Shown piece by piece: positions 50,801 to 60,747 of a stretch of DNA of 64,000 bases; the stretch's first letter is position 1; each line of letters opens with the position of its first letter. A model generated the notes under the pieces. It was given only the letters and a program-made list of their open reading frames with translations, did no database searches and was not told the DNA's origin. A program made the translations under genes and the position numbers. The DNA is from an uncultured Selenomonadales bacterium (GTDB lineage Bacteria; Bacillota; Negativicutes; Selenomonadales; Selenomonadaceae): assembly GCA_900315155.1 (NCBI GenBank), contig OMYB01000003.1, forward strand, positions 156,597 to 220,596, given 5' to 3'.

Positions 50801-53800
50801 AAACGGATACCTTGCCCTTGTTTTCCGCATCGCCAATCAGCACATTCACGGAACCGGCTATGGCCCCGGAAGCACCCAAAGCGTCAATCTTGGCACGGCT
50901 TTCATCACCGGCAACTACCGCGATATTTTTGGCATTCATCGTATTGCCGGAAAGCTGCAGATCCGTAAGGCCACCCTTGCTGACCTTGCCATAGGCTCCG
51001 GACAGGGCCAGCGTGCCGCTGAGGGAACCCTGCTTGACTTCCAGCTCGGAAAGACCGCCCTGATAGGAGGCAATGGTAATATCACCGGAATTGGCCGTTA
51101 TGGCAGAGTTACGGACTTCACCTACGGAATTGCCTGCCACATCCAGCATGGCCACCGTGCCGCTGACGGCCGCACTGCCCCCTGCCGTAGCGACTACGCT
51201 CTTCATCTCGGCATTGGTCTTGGCGTCTGCCTCAAGGGTCACATCCCCAGCAGAATCCAGAGTGCTGCCCATAACCGTAATGCCGGAGGCAGAATCCTTC
51301 TTCTTTGCTGTCATGGTCACGGTGTCACGGGTATTGGTGATATTTTTCCCGTCACTATCCACCACGCCATGGGATTCTTCTTTCGAGAGGTTGCCAGCCT
51401 TCATCGCATCGTTTATATCCTGGAAGACATTGCTGACGTTCATCTTGGTCTTGCCGTCACCGGCATCATAGGTCGAGGAAATATCCTTGCCCACATTTGT
51501 CACCATGACATTGAGGCCCATGGCAGAACCACCTATGGAGGCATTGCCCGCAGTCTGCCAGATGTCCTTGTTGTCGCTGGCTCCGGCATTGATGGCTCCG
51601 GCGTAGACTTTGCTGTTTTCGATATTCACATTGGTGGTGCTGTCCAGCTTGTTGACGGAAACGCCCACGCCTACACCGGCTGCCCCGGCGGAGCCCACAC
51701 CGGCCTTCTGGTCGAGGATCAGCTGGTTATTGGCGGTGATATTGGCATTCTTCGCCCGTTTGCTGCTCGTGCCAATGGTGCTGTTTTTGAGCTGAGCCTT
51801 GGCGGTGCTGTTCGCTTCTGAAACGCCGATGGAACCGGCCAGACCTGCGCCAAGACCGGCTGCACCGATCCCGACTTCCGTATAGTTGACCTTCAGCTCA
51901 TTATTGGCTTTGACATTTAGATTGCCCTTCTTGTTGGCGGCGTATTCCACATTGATATTTTCTGCCGTGGCTTCAGTCGTGCCCGTATCCGACACATAGC
52001 CCACAGCTGCGCTGAGGCTTGCCCCAATACCTGCGCCGGTGAACACTGTGCCGATAAGATGGGAGCGGGAAAGATGATCCGCCGTCAGGGAAATATTGCC
52101 GGCATTCTTTATATTCACGTTCTTCAGGAAGGCATTAGTGGTGCCATCCAGCAGAGTCACACCAGAGGCGGCGTTGACCGCTGCCCCTTCACCGGCAAAG
52201 GAACCGCCAGCAGCCAAAGAACCTACGCCCTGACGGGATTTGGCTTCGATATTGACATCATTGGCATACAAATCGTATTTAGCTGAGGGGCCAATCAGGG
52301 AGGCTTCCGTGGAGCGGGTAATCTTATTGGTGTCGGAGCCCAGGCCCACAGCGCCTCCTTCCATGGCGATATTCACCGTGCCCACTACCCCTGCACTGTT
52401 GGCATAATCGTGAGCAATGACATTCACATTGCTTCTGTTAGCGGAAGCATTGTTCACCTTGGCATCCGTAATGCGGGCCTTGGTAGAGCCGCCAATCAGG
52501 TTCACATCCACCGTGCCATTTACAGCCGCACCTGTACCAGTGCCGCCGGCATTCACCAGGAAGGATTTCATGGTATGGGTGCCGGAGGCATCCACCAGCA
52601 GGCCTGTGTAGTTCTTGGCTGTGCGGGCATCTTTCAGGCTCTTGGAGGATTTGAAGATATCCTTGTCCACATATCCGTCGAGGATTTCGTCATCGCTGAC
52701 CGTATCTTTGACGGAATGGGTTGCATCTCCCGTGGATTTAATGACCGTATTGGCCCCCTCCACGGCAGCTTCCGTCTCGCTGTCAATCTCATTGACGCTG
52801 ACAGAAGCCCCGATAGCAGCCCCCTGGGAAGAAACAGAGAGTGCCCCTACATAGTTGGCAATCTTTTCATCGCTGATGGCCGTGATAGCCGGGGACTTGG
52901 CGCTGATATTGGCACCATTGTTGACCAGAGCCTTGGTCTCCGTGTCGATAAGGTTCACGGTGGCCGAACCGGCCAGGCCCAGACCGCTGCCGTAATTTAC
53001 GCCGCCGCCTACGCCTACCGTGGTGATGTCTGCATGGCTGGCTGCGCCCAGGTCAAAATCATTGCCTGTGAAGCTGCCGCCGGAGAATCTGGCCGTAGTA
53101 TGGGTTTCGTCACGGGTGACGCCCACGCCCACACCAATAGCGGCGGACTCGCCCACGGCGGCCACGGCGGCATTGGTGCTGAAATCGTCAGTGGTGCTGG
53201 CTTTCACATTGAGATTGCCAGTGGAGTTCTTGATATTCGTGCCGGCCACTTCAGCGGTCACATCGGCAGACTTCAGCCCTACGGCTGCGGCACCGTTCAC
53301 CGCTGGGGAACCATTGGCCAGACCCACGCCAAAACCAATGGTGGTCAGGCCGGATGTATCGACAGCCGTGACATTTATCTTGGAGGTATTATGGTCAATG
53401 GTGGTGCCATTGATTATAGCGCTGTTTATCTGACGATTAGTATCGCCAATAGCATTATAAGCCACAGCGCCGCCAATGGCCGTCCCCTGGGACAGGGTAA
53501 AGCCGCCGGCTACCGCCAGTTTCTTCGTATCGTCTTCGGAGGCAACGGAAATGCTCGTGGCATTCTTCACCGTGCCGCCGGAAAGTTCGGCCTTGATATC
53601 ATCCGCACCGCTGTTTACCGCTACGGCACCATTGGCGGCCAGCTTCTCCCGGGAAGCGGCCACACCTGCGGTCACAGCATAAACCCGGCCTTCATTCTGG
53701 GCACCAATGGCAATGGTTTTCGCCGTATTATCTGCAAACTGCGAATTCTGCACATAAGCGCCGGTGGTGTTTTCCAGACGGTTGTAAGCCCCAGCCAGCC

Positions 53801-56800
53801 CCGTGGCCACATTGCCCACGGAGACCTGGCCTGCCACATTGATATCCTTAGCGGCGGTGCTGGCGTTAACGATATTGCCGACCATATTCTTGATATTGGA
53901 GCCGCTGATTTCAGCCCGCACATCATTGCTGTCGGTCTGCCAGCTGAAGGAGCCTGCCCCGCCAAAGCCGTCAGAAGTGCCGCTGCCCCCGGCGGCTGCA
54001 CCGATGGCCAGAGTCTTGCTGTCCGCTTTGACATTGAGCATACCACTGCCCGTGATATCGCTGCCATTCTTGATGGCCGCCGTAAAGTCATTGTCCACTT
54101 CGCTGATGGAAAGGGCTGCATCCACGGAGGCGGAGCCGCTTTCGCCAAGAGAGGCCGCAGCAGACAGAGCTGCCCCTACAATGACATTGCCACCCTCAGA
54201 GGAGATATTGGCCTTGCCTTCGGCATCCAGGGCATCCTCAATGGCTTTTGCATAGGATGTGCCATCGGCATCCAGACCCCTATCCTTGATATAAGTATCG
54301 TATTGCTTGGAAACATCCTTGGTGTCCCGGGCATCCACCGTCACATTTTTGGCCGTGATCTTGGTGCCGTCCAGGACAGCATTGGCCGTATTCTTCAGGC
54401 TGTTATAGGCAACAGCGCCCTCAAAGCCATAGGACTTGGCACCGCTGCCGGAGGAAGCGGCCACAGCCAGGCCCACTGCGCCCCCTACTTCGGTAATGCC
54501 GGTGCTGACCGTATTGGTAAGATTCCCGGTCAGAGCATAGTTTCCCCCGGTAATCAGGGCATCCAGATTGTTGTCGATGCGGTTGTAGACCACACTGCCC
54601 CCTACCGCTGCGCTCTTGGATTTGCCGGAGGCAATGGAGGCATTGACGCCGCCGGTTACTAAAGTGTCCGAATCCGTCACGGTATTCGTGACGCTGGCGG
54701 CAGTTGCCGTGTTGTTCAAAAGTTCTGCTTTCACAGTATTGTCAATATCCGCCACAGAGACAGAAGCCGCCCCTGTATAGCTGGAGCCGCCGGCTGCCGC
54801 CCCGGAAGTGGCCACAGCCAGGCCAAGGCCTGCCGAGACCACGGCACCGCTGCGCTCTGCCTCATTGGTGATGGCAGCAGCATTCGTGATCTTGCTGTTG
54901 CGGATAGCGGAAACCGTATCGATGTCCAGATCAGACCAGCCCACAGAACCTGCCACACCCACATTGGTGCTGTTCTCGTTCTGGCCACCCAGCTTGCGGG
55001 TATTGAAGGTCAGGCCTGCGGCTCCGGCCCAGGCCCCGGTAAAGCCGGAGTCCGTAGCGGAAAGCGCAATATTCCGGTCGCCACTTCCCAGAGTGATGGT
55101 TGCCCCGTCAATAATGGTATGGGTAGTCCTATCCAAGAGGTTGATGGCCACACTGCCAGCACCGGCCACGCTGATATCGGACAGCTTCTTGTTGGCGGTG
55201 GGGTTCTTGGCCACGTTGTCCGTCTTGAGTTTCTTGTTTTCCTTGATGTCTGCTGCCTTTTTGACAATATCCGGCACGATGGAGTTGAGTTTGTCATTGG
55301 CCGAACGCCAGACGTTCATCACCTTGTTCTTGCTGTTGGTGATTTTGGCCGTGAGCTTGCCCATTTTCCCTGCTTCGTCATCATCGGAAGCTGCGGCAAT
55401 GCCGCCGGCTACGGCCACGGAGTTGATCTTGCCATCCAGATTGGTAGTTGCTTTCAGACTGCCCGCATTAATCGTAGCCTTGCCCACGTTGACAATGCTG
55501 TTCACTTCCATATCGTTCAAGGCCAAAGATGCCCCTACCCCTGTAGCGGCACCAAAGCCGAAGGAACCGGCAATATTCATGAGGTTGGCGGTGTTGTTGC
55601 CGGTGATATCCATGGCGCCGCTGGATTTGAGCGCAGTATTCCCCGCAATATCCACCTTAGCCGTATTATCTCCCATGACATAGGTGATCATGCCCTTGAC
55701 GCCGCTATCGCCGCCCATGCTGGCCCCCGTGGCCAGATCCACATGAGTGGTGGTGCTGTCAGCATTCACGGACAAGGTATTTCCCGCAAGCGCCGAGCCT
55801 TCTGCTACGGTGACTTCAGCATTGCGGTCAGCCTTGAAGAAGGAGACCACGCCACCAACGGCATTCTGGTCGCCGGTCTGCAGGCCCAGGTTGCCGTTCA
55901 GGGAGGTATCGGCACGTTCCAGCCCGGCCTTGATGGTGGTTGCGCCCGTACCTTTGATATCCGCATACTTGCCCAGGCTGACCTTGGCGCTGTCATCCGT
56001 CAGGGCCACGTCCACGGCACCGGCAATAGCCAGCTTCGCATTATCCTTGGACAGGTCACGGGTGGGATTGTAAGAAGGATTCTTGTCACTGCCGCCTTCC
56101 GTTGCCGAGGAAACGGAGAAATTGGCATAGTTCTCCAGCTTCAGGAAGGCCGTAACCTTCGAGGCGATGGAGGTGTAGGCAGAGGGGTATTTTTTCAATG
56201 CGTCCAGCACGGCCATGGCTGCAGGCGCAATATCCCCCACCGTGGCCGCATCCGTCCGGTAATTGTTGACCACCAGGGCAAGATTTGTCCAGGCTGTCTT
56301 AAGTTCTGCATCATCCAGTTTTTCGATGGCTTCCTTGCTGTCGTCAAAGGCTTTCTTCAGCTCGTCAATGACATGGGTGAATTTGCTGGTGGAGGTAACG
56401 GTCACATCTTTGCCGCTGATTTTGGCGTGTTTTGCCGCATCGCCTTCCTCCACCACCACCTGAGCAGAGCTATCCAGGTCAGCCACCAGCACCGAGGCCT
56501 GAATCTTTACCTTCTGGACGCTTTCCTTGTTGTTCTCGTCAATCTTCTTCTGGGCAGCATTGCCCATGGAGCCGGAGGCATACATATGGGTGCTGTCTGC
56601 CTGCATATCACTGGTGACTTTCACATTGCCGGCGGCCCAAATATCGGCATTCTTCGTCAGGGTAGTCTTGGCCGTATTCGTCTCGGAGGCCACTGCCACA
56701 CTGGCTCCGGCGTTAAAGAGGGACTTGGTCTCCTCAAAGAGGGATTCTCCCTGCTCGGGGGAACCCATCTTGAAGAACTTCTTGAATCCCCCGTCCACGA

Positions 56801-58727
56801 TGGTGTTTTTGATATTGCCGATATACTTGCTGCTGTTGGTAAAAAGGCTCTGTTCCATGTTTTCCGCGCTTTGGGTGGAAGCACCAATGGAATTGGAGGC
56901 GTTGATCTTGTTGGACTTGACGGTGTTCTTGGAAGACAGATTGACCTCACCACCGGCATGGATGGCCGTATCCACCTTGAGGTCGGCAGAGGAATCATAG
57001 TCCATTACCGCCACAGCCGTCCCGGCCATGGCATTGGACGTGGCTTTTGCGCCTGCCGTAAGGGAGACTTTTTCCGTGGACTCTGCCGAAGCATCAAAAC
57101 TCTTAGCAATATTCTGTATATTTGCCGTATCCTTCAGATTGACTTCGCTGGTATTCTCCCCTACCAGCACACCGATGCCCAGCGCCAACGTGACATTGTC
57201 GGTCTTGCTCAGGGATTCCTTGGCACTGACGGTGGGCGAAGCCGAGGCATTGGAAGCGACTTTAGCGCCGCCCTGGTCGGTCTGCAGTTTGCCTTCCACA
57301 TTCACCACGGCCTTGTTGTCCAGCTTGGCCACCGCCACAGAGGTGCTCTGGGCTCCCTGACGCAGCTTCAGGTGACGGTCATTGACAATATCCAGAATCC
57401 CGCCTACAATACCGTCGGGGCTGGTGGCCATGCCCGCCGTAAGGGTGCTGTCGGCAGTAATGGACAGAGCTTTCCCGTCTGAAGGATCTGCGCCCGTGGC
57501 CTTGATAACGGCATTCTTGCCAATATTGGTCTCAGCCTTTACATGATGGAGAGCCAGCACCGTATCCACATCAATGAGGCGCAGCACATCGGCGCCTGCC
57601 CCTAAGACATCATAGCTGCCGCTGCCGGTAAAGAGCTTATGCAGAGAAGCCGCATGGTCGCCACCATTGGTCACGAAAACATCCTCCGCCTTGGCAGCAA
57701 TGTTGACATTCTTGCCCGTGATTTCGCCGTTGGCGTTGACGGTAGCTTCAACCGTTCCCAGTGCAAAGGCTTCCTCGTTCTTGGCCATAGCCGTAACGGA
57801 CACGTCCCCTGTGGTGCTGACGGTTGCCCCCTCTGCCACAGTGACCGTAGGTTTCAGCTCGATCCTTGTCCAGTCGCTGGTGGTGCCGCTGTTTCCCACA
57901 GCCGCCAGCACGATTTTCCCGTTGTCACTGGATTTTTGCAGGGAAAGATTCCCCGCAAGCCCCGCATTTGCCGTAGAAACATTGACCAGACTGGAAAAGT
58001 CAAGGCTGTCCTTGCTCACGACGCTGGCACCGCTCTCCAGGTTGACATTGCCGCCCCGGAGGCTTGCCCCATCCACCGTATTGATCTTACCGGCCACTTT
58101 GATGGTGGCATCGGCATTCAGGGCAATGGAGCCGTCCTGTATCTTGCTCCACCGCTGGGAAAAGCCTGTGTCATTAACACCGGAGCTGCCCACCATGGCA
58201 TTGTATTCTGACTGGGAAGGTGCCATAAGGTGTACGCTGCCCGCATTGATCACGCCAGTAGAGCCTACCACCACGCCATTGGGCGAAAGGAAATAGAGGT
58301 TGCCGCCAATGCCGCCGTTCTTCACCGCATTGACCGTGCCGCTGATACTGGCCTGATTATTGACAAAGTTTACCAGACTCCCGGCCGCATTGGGGTTCGC
58401 TGCGGTGCCCATATGCATATTCGCAATCCGGCCAGCATCCAGCTCAAAGTTTTTGAAGGCATTGACGGCAGTTGAATTCACCAGCTTATCGGCATAGATT
58501 TGGTTTACCTGATTATTGAACTTCTCACCATTGACTTTTTCAATATTCTGCGCCGCAGCCAATGACGGCATGGCAGTCGATGCCAGCAACGCCCCCCCGA
58601 AGAGGACCGGCATTACTCGTGCAAGGACACTCCTTGTATTATTTTTACCGTGGCTCTTGGCATATTCGGAAACCACCACATAGCATTTCCGCACATGGCT
58701 CCAGATGATCTTATATGTCTTATTCAC
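44877..58727 (-). CDS. giant filamentous haemagglutinin-type exoprotein (TpsA)
   Basis: 4,616 residues from a GTG (58727; GGGGAG upstream). The N-terminus is an ESPR extended signal (NKTYKIIWSHVRKCYVVVSE) with cleavage about residue 60 (SLAAA). The TPS secretion domain follows (about 60-310, IGGNLYFLSPNGVVVGSTGV). Then come thousands of residues of beta-helix repeats built on ITNSxV/NIKN-type turns and Gly/Ala-rich strands, as in LktA-family and FHA adhesins. Residues about 4170-4350 are an unusual charged helical insert (EERIARWKEL, ARARLQAAKDAYF). It is exported by the TpsB encoded 34 bases upstream and is probably a surface adhesin. The frame is open throughout, but the 3' flank hints at a late frameshift. 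Confidence 0.92.
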   Translation of the reverse strand: MNKTYKIIWSHVRKCYVVVSEYAKSHGKNNTRSVLARVMPVLFGGALLASTAMPSLAAAQNIEKVNGEKFNNQVNQIYADKLVNSTAVNAFKNFELDAGRIANMHMGTAANPNAAGSLVNFVNNQASISGTVNAVKNGGIGGNLYFLSPNGVVVGSTGVINAGSVHLMAPSQSEYNAMVGSSGVNDTGFSQRWSKIQDGSIALNADATIKVAGKINTVDGASLRGGNVNLESGASVVSKDSLDFSSLVNVSTANAGLAGNLSLQKSSDNGKIVLAAVGNSGTTSDWTRIELKPTVTVAEGATVSTTGDVSVTAMAKNEEAFALGTVEATVNANGEITGKNVNIAAKAEDVFVTNGGDHAASLHKLFTGSGSYDVLGAGADVLRLIDVDTVLALHHVKAETNIGKNAVIKATGADPSDGKALSITADSTLTAGMATSPDGIVGGILDIVNDRHLKLRQGAQSTSVAVAKLDNKAVVNVEGKLQTDQGGAKVASNASASPTVSAKESLSKTDNVTLALGIGVLVGENTSEVNLKDTANIQNIAKSFDASAESTEKVSLTAGAKATSNAMAGTAVAVMDYDSSADLKVDTAIHAGGEVNLSSKNTVKSNKINASNSIGASTQSAENMEQSLFTNSSKYIGNIKNTIVDGGFKKFFKMGSPEQGESLFEETKSLFNAGASVAVASETNTAKTTLTKNADIWAAGNVKVTSDMQADSTHMYASGSMGNAAQKKIDENNKESVQKVKIQASVLVADLDSSAQVVVEEGDAAKHAKISGKDVTVTSTSKFTHVIDELKKAFDDSKEAIEKLDDAELKTAWTNLALVVNNYRTDAATVGDIAPAAMAVLDALKKYPSAYTSIASKVTAFLKLENYANFSVSSATEGGSDKNPSYNPTRDLSKDNAKLAIAGAVDVALTDDSAKVSLGKYADIKGTGATTIKAGLERADTSLNGNLGLQTGDQNAVGGVVSFFKADRNAEVTVAEGSALAGNTLSVNADSTTTHVDLATGASMGGDSGVKGMITYVMGDNTAKVDIAGNTALKSSGAMDITGNNTANLMNIAGSFGFGAATGVGASLALNDMEVNSIVNVGKATINAGSLKATTNLDGKINSVAVAGGIAAASDDDEAGKMGKLTAKITNSKNKVMNVWRSANDKLNSIVPDIVKKAADIKENKKLKTDNVAKNPTANKKLSDISVAGAGSVAINLLDRTTHTIIDGATITLGSGDRNIALSATDSGFTGAWAGAAGLTFNTRKLGGQNENSTNVGVAGSVGWSDLDIDTVSAIRNSKITNAAAITNEAERSGAVVSAGLGLAVATSGAAAGGSSYTGAASVSVADIDNTVKAELLNNTATAASVTNTVTDSDTLVTGGVNASIASGKSKSAAVGGSVVYNRIDNNLDALITGGNYALTGNLTNTVSTGITEVGGAVGLAVAASSGSGAKSYGFEGAVAYNSLKNTANAVLDGTKITAKNVTVDARDTKDVSKQYDTYIKDRGLDADGTSYAKAIEDALDAEGKANISSEGGNVIVGAALSAAASLGESGSASVDAALSISEVDNDFTAAIKNGSDITGSGMLNVKADSKTLAIGAAAGGSGTSDGFGGAGSFSWQTDSNDVRAEISGSNIKNMVGNIVNASTAAKDINVAGQVSVGNVATGLAGAYNRLENTTGAYVQNSQFADNTAKTIAIGAQNEGRVYAVTAGVAASREKLAANGAVAVNSGADDIKAELSGGTVKNATSISVASEDDTKKLAVAGGFTLSQGTAIGGAVAYNAIGDTNRQINSAIINGTTIDHNTSKINVTAVDTSGLTTIGFGVGLANGSPAVNGAAAVGLKSADVTAEVAGTNIKNSTGNLNVKASTTDDFSTNAAVAAVGESAAIGVGVGVTRDETHTTARFSGGSFTGNDFDLGAASHADITTVGVGGGVNYGSGLGLAGSATVNLIDTETKALVNNGANISAKSPAITAISDEKIANYVGALSVSSQGAAIGASVSVNEIDSETEAAVEGANTVIKSTGDATHSVKDTVSDDEILDGYVDKDIFKSSKSLKDARTAKNYTGLLVDASGTHTMKSFLVNAGGTGTGAAVNGTVDVNLIGGSTKARITDAKVNNASANRSNVNVIAHDYANSAGVVGTVNIAMEGGAVGLGSDTNKITRSTEASLIGPSAKYDLYANDVNIEAKSRQGVGSLAAGGSFAGEGAAVNAASGVTLLDGTTNAFLKNVNIKNAGNISLTADHLSRSHLIGTVFTGAGIGASLSAAVGYVSDTGTTEATAENINVEYAANKKGNLNVKANNELKVNYTEVGIGAAGLGAGLAGSIGVSEANSTAKAQLKNSTIGTSSKRAKNANITANNQLILDQKAGVGSAGAAGVGVGVSVNKLDSTTNVNIENSKVYAGAINAGASDNKDIWQTAGNASIGGSAMGLNVMVTNVGKDISSTYDAGDGKTKMNVSNVFQDINDAMKAGNLSKEESHGVVDSDGKNITNTRDTVTMTAKKKDSASGITVMGSTLDSAGDVTLEADAKTNAEMKSVVATAGGSAAVSGTVAMLDVAGNSVGEVRNSAITANSGDITIASYQGGLSELEVKQGSLSGTLALSGAYGKVSKGGLTDLQLSGNTMNAKNIAVVAGDESRAKIDALGASGAIAGSVNVLIGDAENKGKVSVSLQGGNDLKASDSLLLAASRAPEKDSQKTAEVTTKAVSAAIGVSGTGISATAHDASETAVTLNTAKNKNANSLSAGAIGITALNSPKVKTETKSAAASLLVSGAVTVADSSAGTKSAPVKSTVDIGDGTSLLADETEILAQNEIGLTTDMKGLGISGYVAAQVNTGRADAYGNSQINLGKVNVQERGILMAMSNTNVTKDIKAAGVSAAGLVASGTNVAKSDSVLNSAINANGTNDKQLQIALLRSTASEDNTARADGDGGAAVDISPYAAKLENSLTTNTRTNVSGNWNASIFAAGAELTDKHDFTTDATRAAIAGGSGVGITNTATHTTAINVNNANIRTNFIQGYNADNNIDYKDTQKAGSYGGVTGSDSAVKNTINATADVNITGGTLKGLEESSLRAQAKTDSKIVSKNNVEGAGVVQILVGSSDSDTSFTDRVTVKNANLSTENGDISLAATSDIDHDLEAESVDEGGAAGVTTVKNTNKLTRRDKVDITGSSKLASGHDLMLLAGADENKTPSNLRLLTYANAHNATFIPAETSPTINETLTLDRGVTVGSGANTTSIRHTYLRADEGTSYIEESARQFKIWGQGETGKRRLTSTALGDNEVSQNKTAKVDVQGKVTAGTHNQLDIDITGDFKLNSNDELDTSGVKVTAKQGWFDTSSAINSITAKNPYIDRYDELRYAMTDYNPDSTEYKLLENELNNVLSAMEQENFLYKDSQGNKAILREIPVAGLALPNINVSGGNVFVNAATLSGDRNIVANGSAHINITNSGNAYMLLNDVKIEDGGGRIYQNDQILKDASGESAINIKSTGKEDKDKISRPSISISGNVDNNSGAVNITNQNYDIVINGSVNGKTISINADKGGVYLSQPDGFVNVGGDPIAKYMFDQKTADKIQSFITSDFAKSGRSSGSKFFTYYNDYRNWVKNGASLSNSEVAYTDESEKKGIIAGGNISINAKDVNINGLIQSGYTNYTNKVSDYDIKKVFGNITSSGMQKLTDIAKIADDDVIGNAMYQVGQKGMIWNDKTKMYDYAVPIYYNPATGHLLTDDIDVRGGRVDIRGHIASTGGGRIIVADGVADINIDTSGTSADLYVGRITNNDREGFIRISDPWGSLGIDESTSTMHRAYKPGESAITPWETGKRNGYKPASHTTLRWTGGTTGQKVVDKFYRKTYTSFFGLFKLWSTGSTDDLIKQIGSDVGSVRSTARATDANGKMAQGVVLMNSNWQKLVDNPDGVYVFVNSYNTGNTTKGKVNASEMHYTNWTHTKGYVDYSWTETSGNSTTTITAINAAKPIYYTFAQAGKNGLINLDSGGNLYFRDNVENVANLQSGKTDRSEIIATAKGNIKTLDGARLITGRLEGTGKSIDIKHRAVETDSVVQLTARGGNINFDSDKGNLKIRQVKITNAPDNGKINITADGNIEVYPNEKSLVYNAKGEVIGEDLATLIEAPAITLTSVNGGIGTKDNPLRVQAGTSVTSSNRLNSSLTATAQKDINIQQQAGDMRVARIESKEGDVTLEAKNGSIVDANGGVDTIDSSAEERIARWKELGMISDADSDDSRTAAAKASKERKLSAIESRFKQLAATENNGVLTLNASRVEAYKSAAAAYAKDAGIVKAKQEYISAMQAATTDAEKDAARARLQAAKDAYFKGKSFSADEQKAIVDYGDLSVSDNYGWSKNELLYAIQDGIVNAQPGTFDIVNNPNVIGKNITLTAKNGGIGYDEAAIYIKNADLTKAANMKLLASAKAGDLTWDENGVTIQRQVPVTLKIRDGGTVQLTGKNNVYVSATQDSALKIKGGIDTDGNIRLSAGKGVTIADGTQIRGKNLTIFSGAGNIGAKDKFLEIMINGWLMANSGNSIYVHQNGKIPLTLLSAAAGMDAYLHADNGIRMYDGYGMNMGYVRAGQLINLNTNQGNIWDVRVLANGALVNARALKGKIRLVNINGELRIGEFIDAEVAKKALENNWWEETAPVH

Positions 58728-58761
58728 GGTATTTCTCCCCTTTCGCTCTATCTCCAATCCG

Positions 58762-60444
58762 TTAGAATTGCGCGTTCATGCCAAAGTGAATCCTTGTCTT
58801 GGATACCTGGCTGCCATTCAGTTCCTTTTCCAGCGGGAAACCGATGGAAAGATCCATATAAATCGTCTGCTTGATATTGCCCCACAGGCCAAGGCCCACG
58901 CTTGTCAAAACATGGTCATCGTAGGCGGTATCCCCCATGATGGTGCCGTAATCAAAAAAGCCATAGACGGAAGCCGTCCGTTTCCGGTTCAGCGGGATGG
59001 CGTATTCTGCGCTAAAGGTCATGCCGTTGTCCCCGCTGACGAGATCCCGCTTATAGCCCCGCACACTGTTCAGGCCTCCCAGAAAAAACTGTTCCGCCGA
59101 AGGCAGGTCATGCACTCCGCTCCATTGCAGATTCAGGCGTCCCGTAAGCATATGGCCGTTCTGCCAGCTTTTTTGGTACAGGCTGTTCAGCCGGTAAAGG
59201 GAATAATCCTTTTTGGCATAAGTTCCAGTATTCGCCTGGTAGGCATTTGCATGGCCTATGCCAAAATAATGCTGATGGTAGAAGGCACTGCTCTTCCCAT
59301 AGCTGGTCATGGCAAAGGACAGGTAGAGGTTGTTGGCCCAGCTGTCCAGCCAGGGAACAGCACCATCCTGCATATCCGTCTGTGAGTTCTGCCGGTAGAC
59401 GCCGATTTTTGCCTCCGTACGGGTGGTCTGATTAAGGATTAAGGGCTGGAGATAGGCTGCCCCTAAATACCAGCCATGGCCATTGCTTTTAAGATTACGC
59501 ATGGAACCTTCAATCAGCTCATTGGTGGAGGTGCTGTAATCAAAAAACAGTTTTGCCCCCTGCCGTCCCACGGGAGTTGCATAATTAAGGCCCACCGAAT
59601 TCAGCCCCTTGGCACGGGTATAGCTAGCGGTCAGGCTGTCTCGCCGTCCCGACAGGCTGCGATTCGTATAGTAAAATCCCTCACGCCATTCCCCATTGTT
59701 GCTGCCGCCGCTGTTATCCACTGACAGGGTGAAGACATCGTTTTTCGGTTCCTGCAGCACGATTTCATAATCCGTTGTACCGGGCACCTTCCCCGCCTTC
59801 ACTGTGATGCCCAGTCTGGCATCATTGGTGGCGTTGAAGCGGAAAAGCTTTTTATTCAGCTCATTGAAGTTCTGTACCGTGCCACTGCGCAGGGGCAGGC
59901 GGTTCCGGATATAGCTCTCCTTCGTATGCTTGTTGCCGGAAAGGGTGACTTCCCCGGTCTTGCCCTCGATCAGGGCGATATGCACATGGCCATTCTCAAT
60001 GGTTTGCTGGGGCAGATATGCTTTGCAGGTGGCATACCCCTCAGCCGCATAGAGCCCATTGATCTTTTCTACGATAGCAGTGAGGTCGGCCAGCGATACC
60101 TCTTTGCCCAGATAAGGTTCCGTAATCTCGTTGAATCTGTCGGCCTTGATGATGTCCGATTCATCTATGGTGACTTTGTTCAGGACAAACTTCACTTCCG
60201 CTTCCCCTGTGCTGGCAGGCGTTTCGGTATTGCCCTGGACTTTCTCGTCCTGTTTTTTCCGGTCTTCCTCCATCTGCTGGCGCAGGCGCTCACGCTCAGC
60301 CTCCTCACGCTGACGGCGCATCTCCAGACCGGCATCATCCTGGGAAATTACCGGTGGTGGCGCTGCCAAAGCAACGGTGCCACCACTGAAGCACAATGCG
60401 GCCATCAATATAACTGTCAAATTTCTTTCCCTTGTATCGAACAT
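58762..60444 (-). CDS. two-partner secretion outer-membrane transporter (TpsB, ShlB/FhaC family)
   Basis: 560 residues from MFDTRERNLTVI (GGGAGGCAGG upstream). Signal peptide about 1-28 (ends ALA). A charged helix H1 (about 40-75, EEAERERLRQQMEED) plugs the pore, two POTRA domains follow (about 85-240), then a 16-strand Omp85-type barrel. The loop-6 motif VRGYKRD (about 450) and a C-terminal aromatic end (MNAQF) are present. It exports the TpsA encoded directly downstream. Confidence 0.95.
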   Translation of the reverse strand: MFDTRERNLTVILMAALCFSGGTVALAAPPPVISQDDAGLEMRRQREEAERERLRQQMEEDRKKQDEKVQGNTETPASTGEAEVKFVLNKVTIDESDIIKADRFNEITEPYLGKEVSLADLTAIVEKINGLYAAEGYATCKAYLPQQTIENGHVHIALIEGKTGEVTLSGNKHTKESYIRNRLPLRSGTVQNFNELNKKLFRFNATNDARLGITVKAGKVPGTTDYEIVLQEPKNDVFTLSVDNSGGSNNGEWREGFYYTNRSLSGRRDSLTASYTRAKGLNSVGLNYATPVGRQGAKLFFDYSTSTNELIEGSMRNLKSNGHGWYLGAAYLQPLILNQTTRTEAKIGVYRQNSQTDMQDGAVPWLDSWANNLYLSFAMTSYGKSSAFYHQHYFGIGHANAYQANTGTYAKKDYSLYRLNSLYQKSWQNGHMLTGRLNLQWSGVHDLPSAEQFFLGGLNSVRGYKRDLVSGDNGMTFSAEYAIPLNRKRTASVYGFFDYGTIMGDTAYDDHVLTSVGLGLWGNIKQTIYMDLSIGFPLEKELNGSQVSKTRIHFGMNAQF

Positions 60445-60501
60445 AGTCCTGCCTCCCGGAAGTTGTGACATGAGCAAAAATTATGCGTTCCAATAAAATG
60501 T

Positions 60502-60530
60502 ATTGTACTTATATTTATTAAATTCGTCAA
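60502..60530 (-). promoter_or_regulatory. promoter of the tpsB-tpsA operon
   Basis: Minus-strand TTGACG (60525-60530) and TACAAT (60502-60507) are 17 bases apart in AT-rich DNA, about 60 bases upstream of the tpsB start. Confidence 0.75.
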
Positions 60531-60747
60531 ATTATAAAAAATTCCTCTTTTATTCCGTCTATTATAGCCGCATGAACAGCATCTGCATAGTATTCATGCC
60601 CATGTTCCTCTATATTGTATATCGTAAGAAGTACGAAAAGATTAAGCGACCTGGCACACTCCATACATCAATGTCTGCAGTGCCCCTGTAAAATCATCAA
60701 GCATTTATCTACCAGCCGAGCGAGCAGTTTTTGTTCTGTATATAATA

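Noticed and set aside
48918..57482. Several plus-strand open frames of 500-790 codons
   Set aside because: Antisense to the repetitive TpsA coding sequence; the protein is Gly/Ile/His-rich by reflection of the repeats, and no ribosome sites were found.
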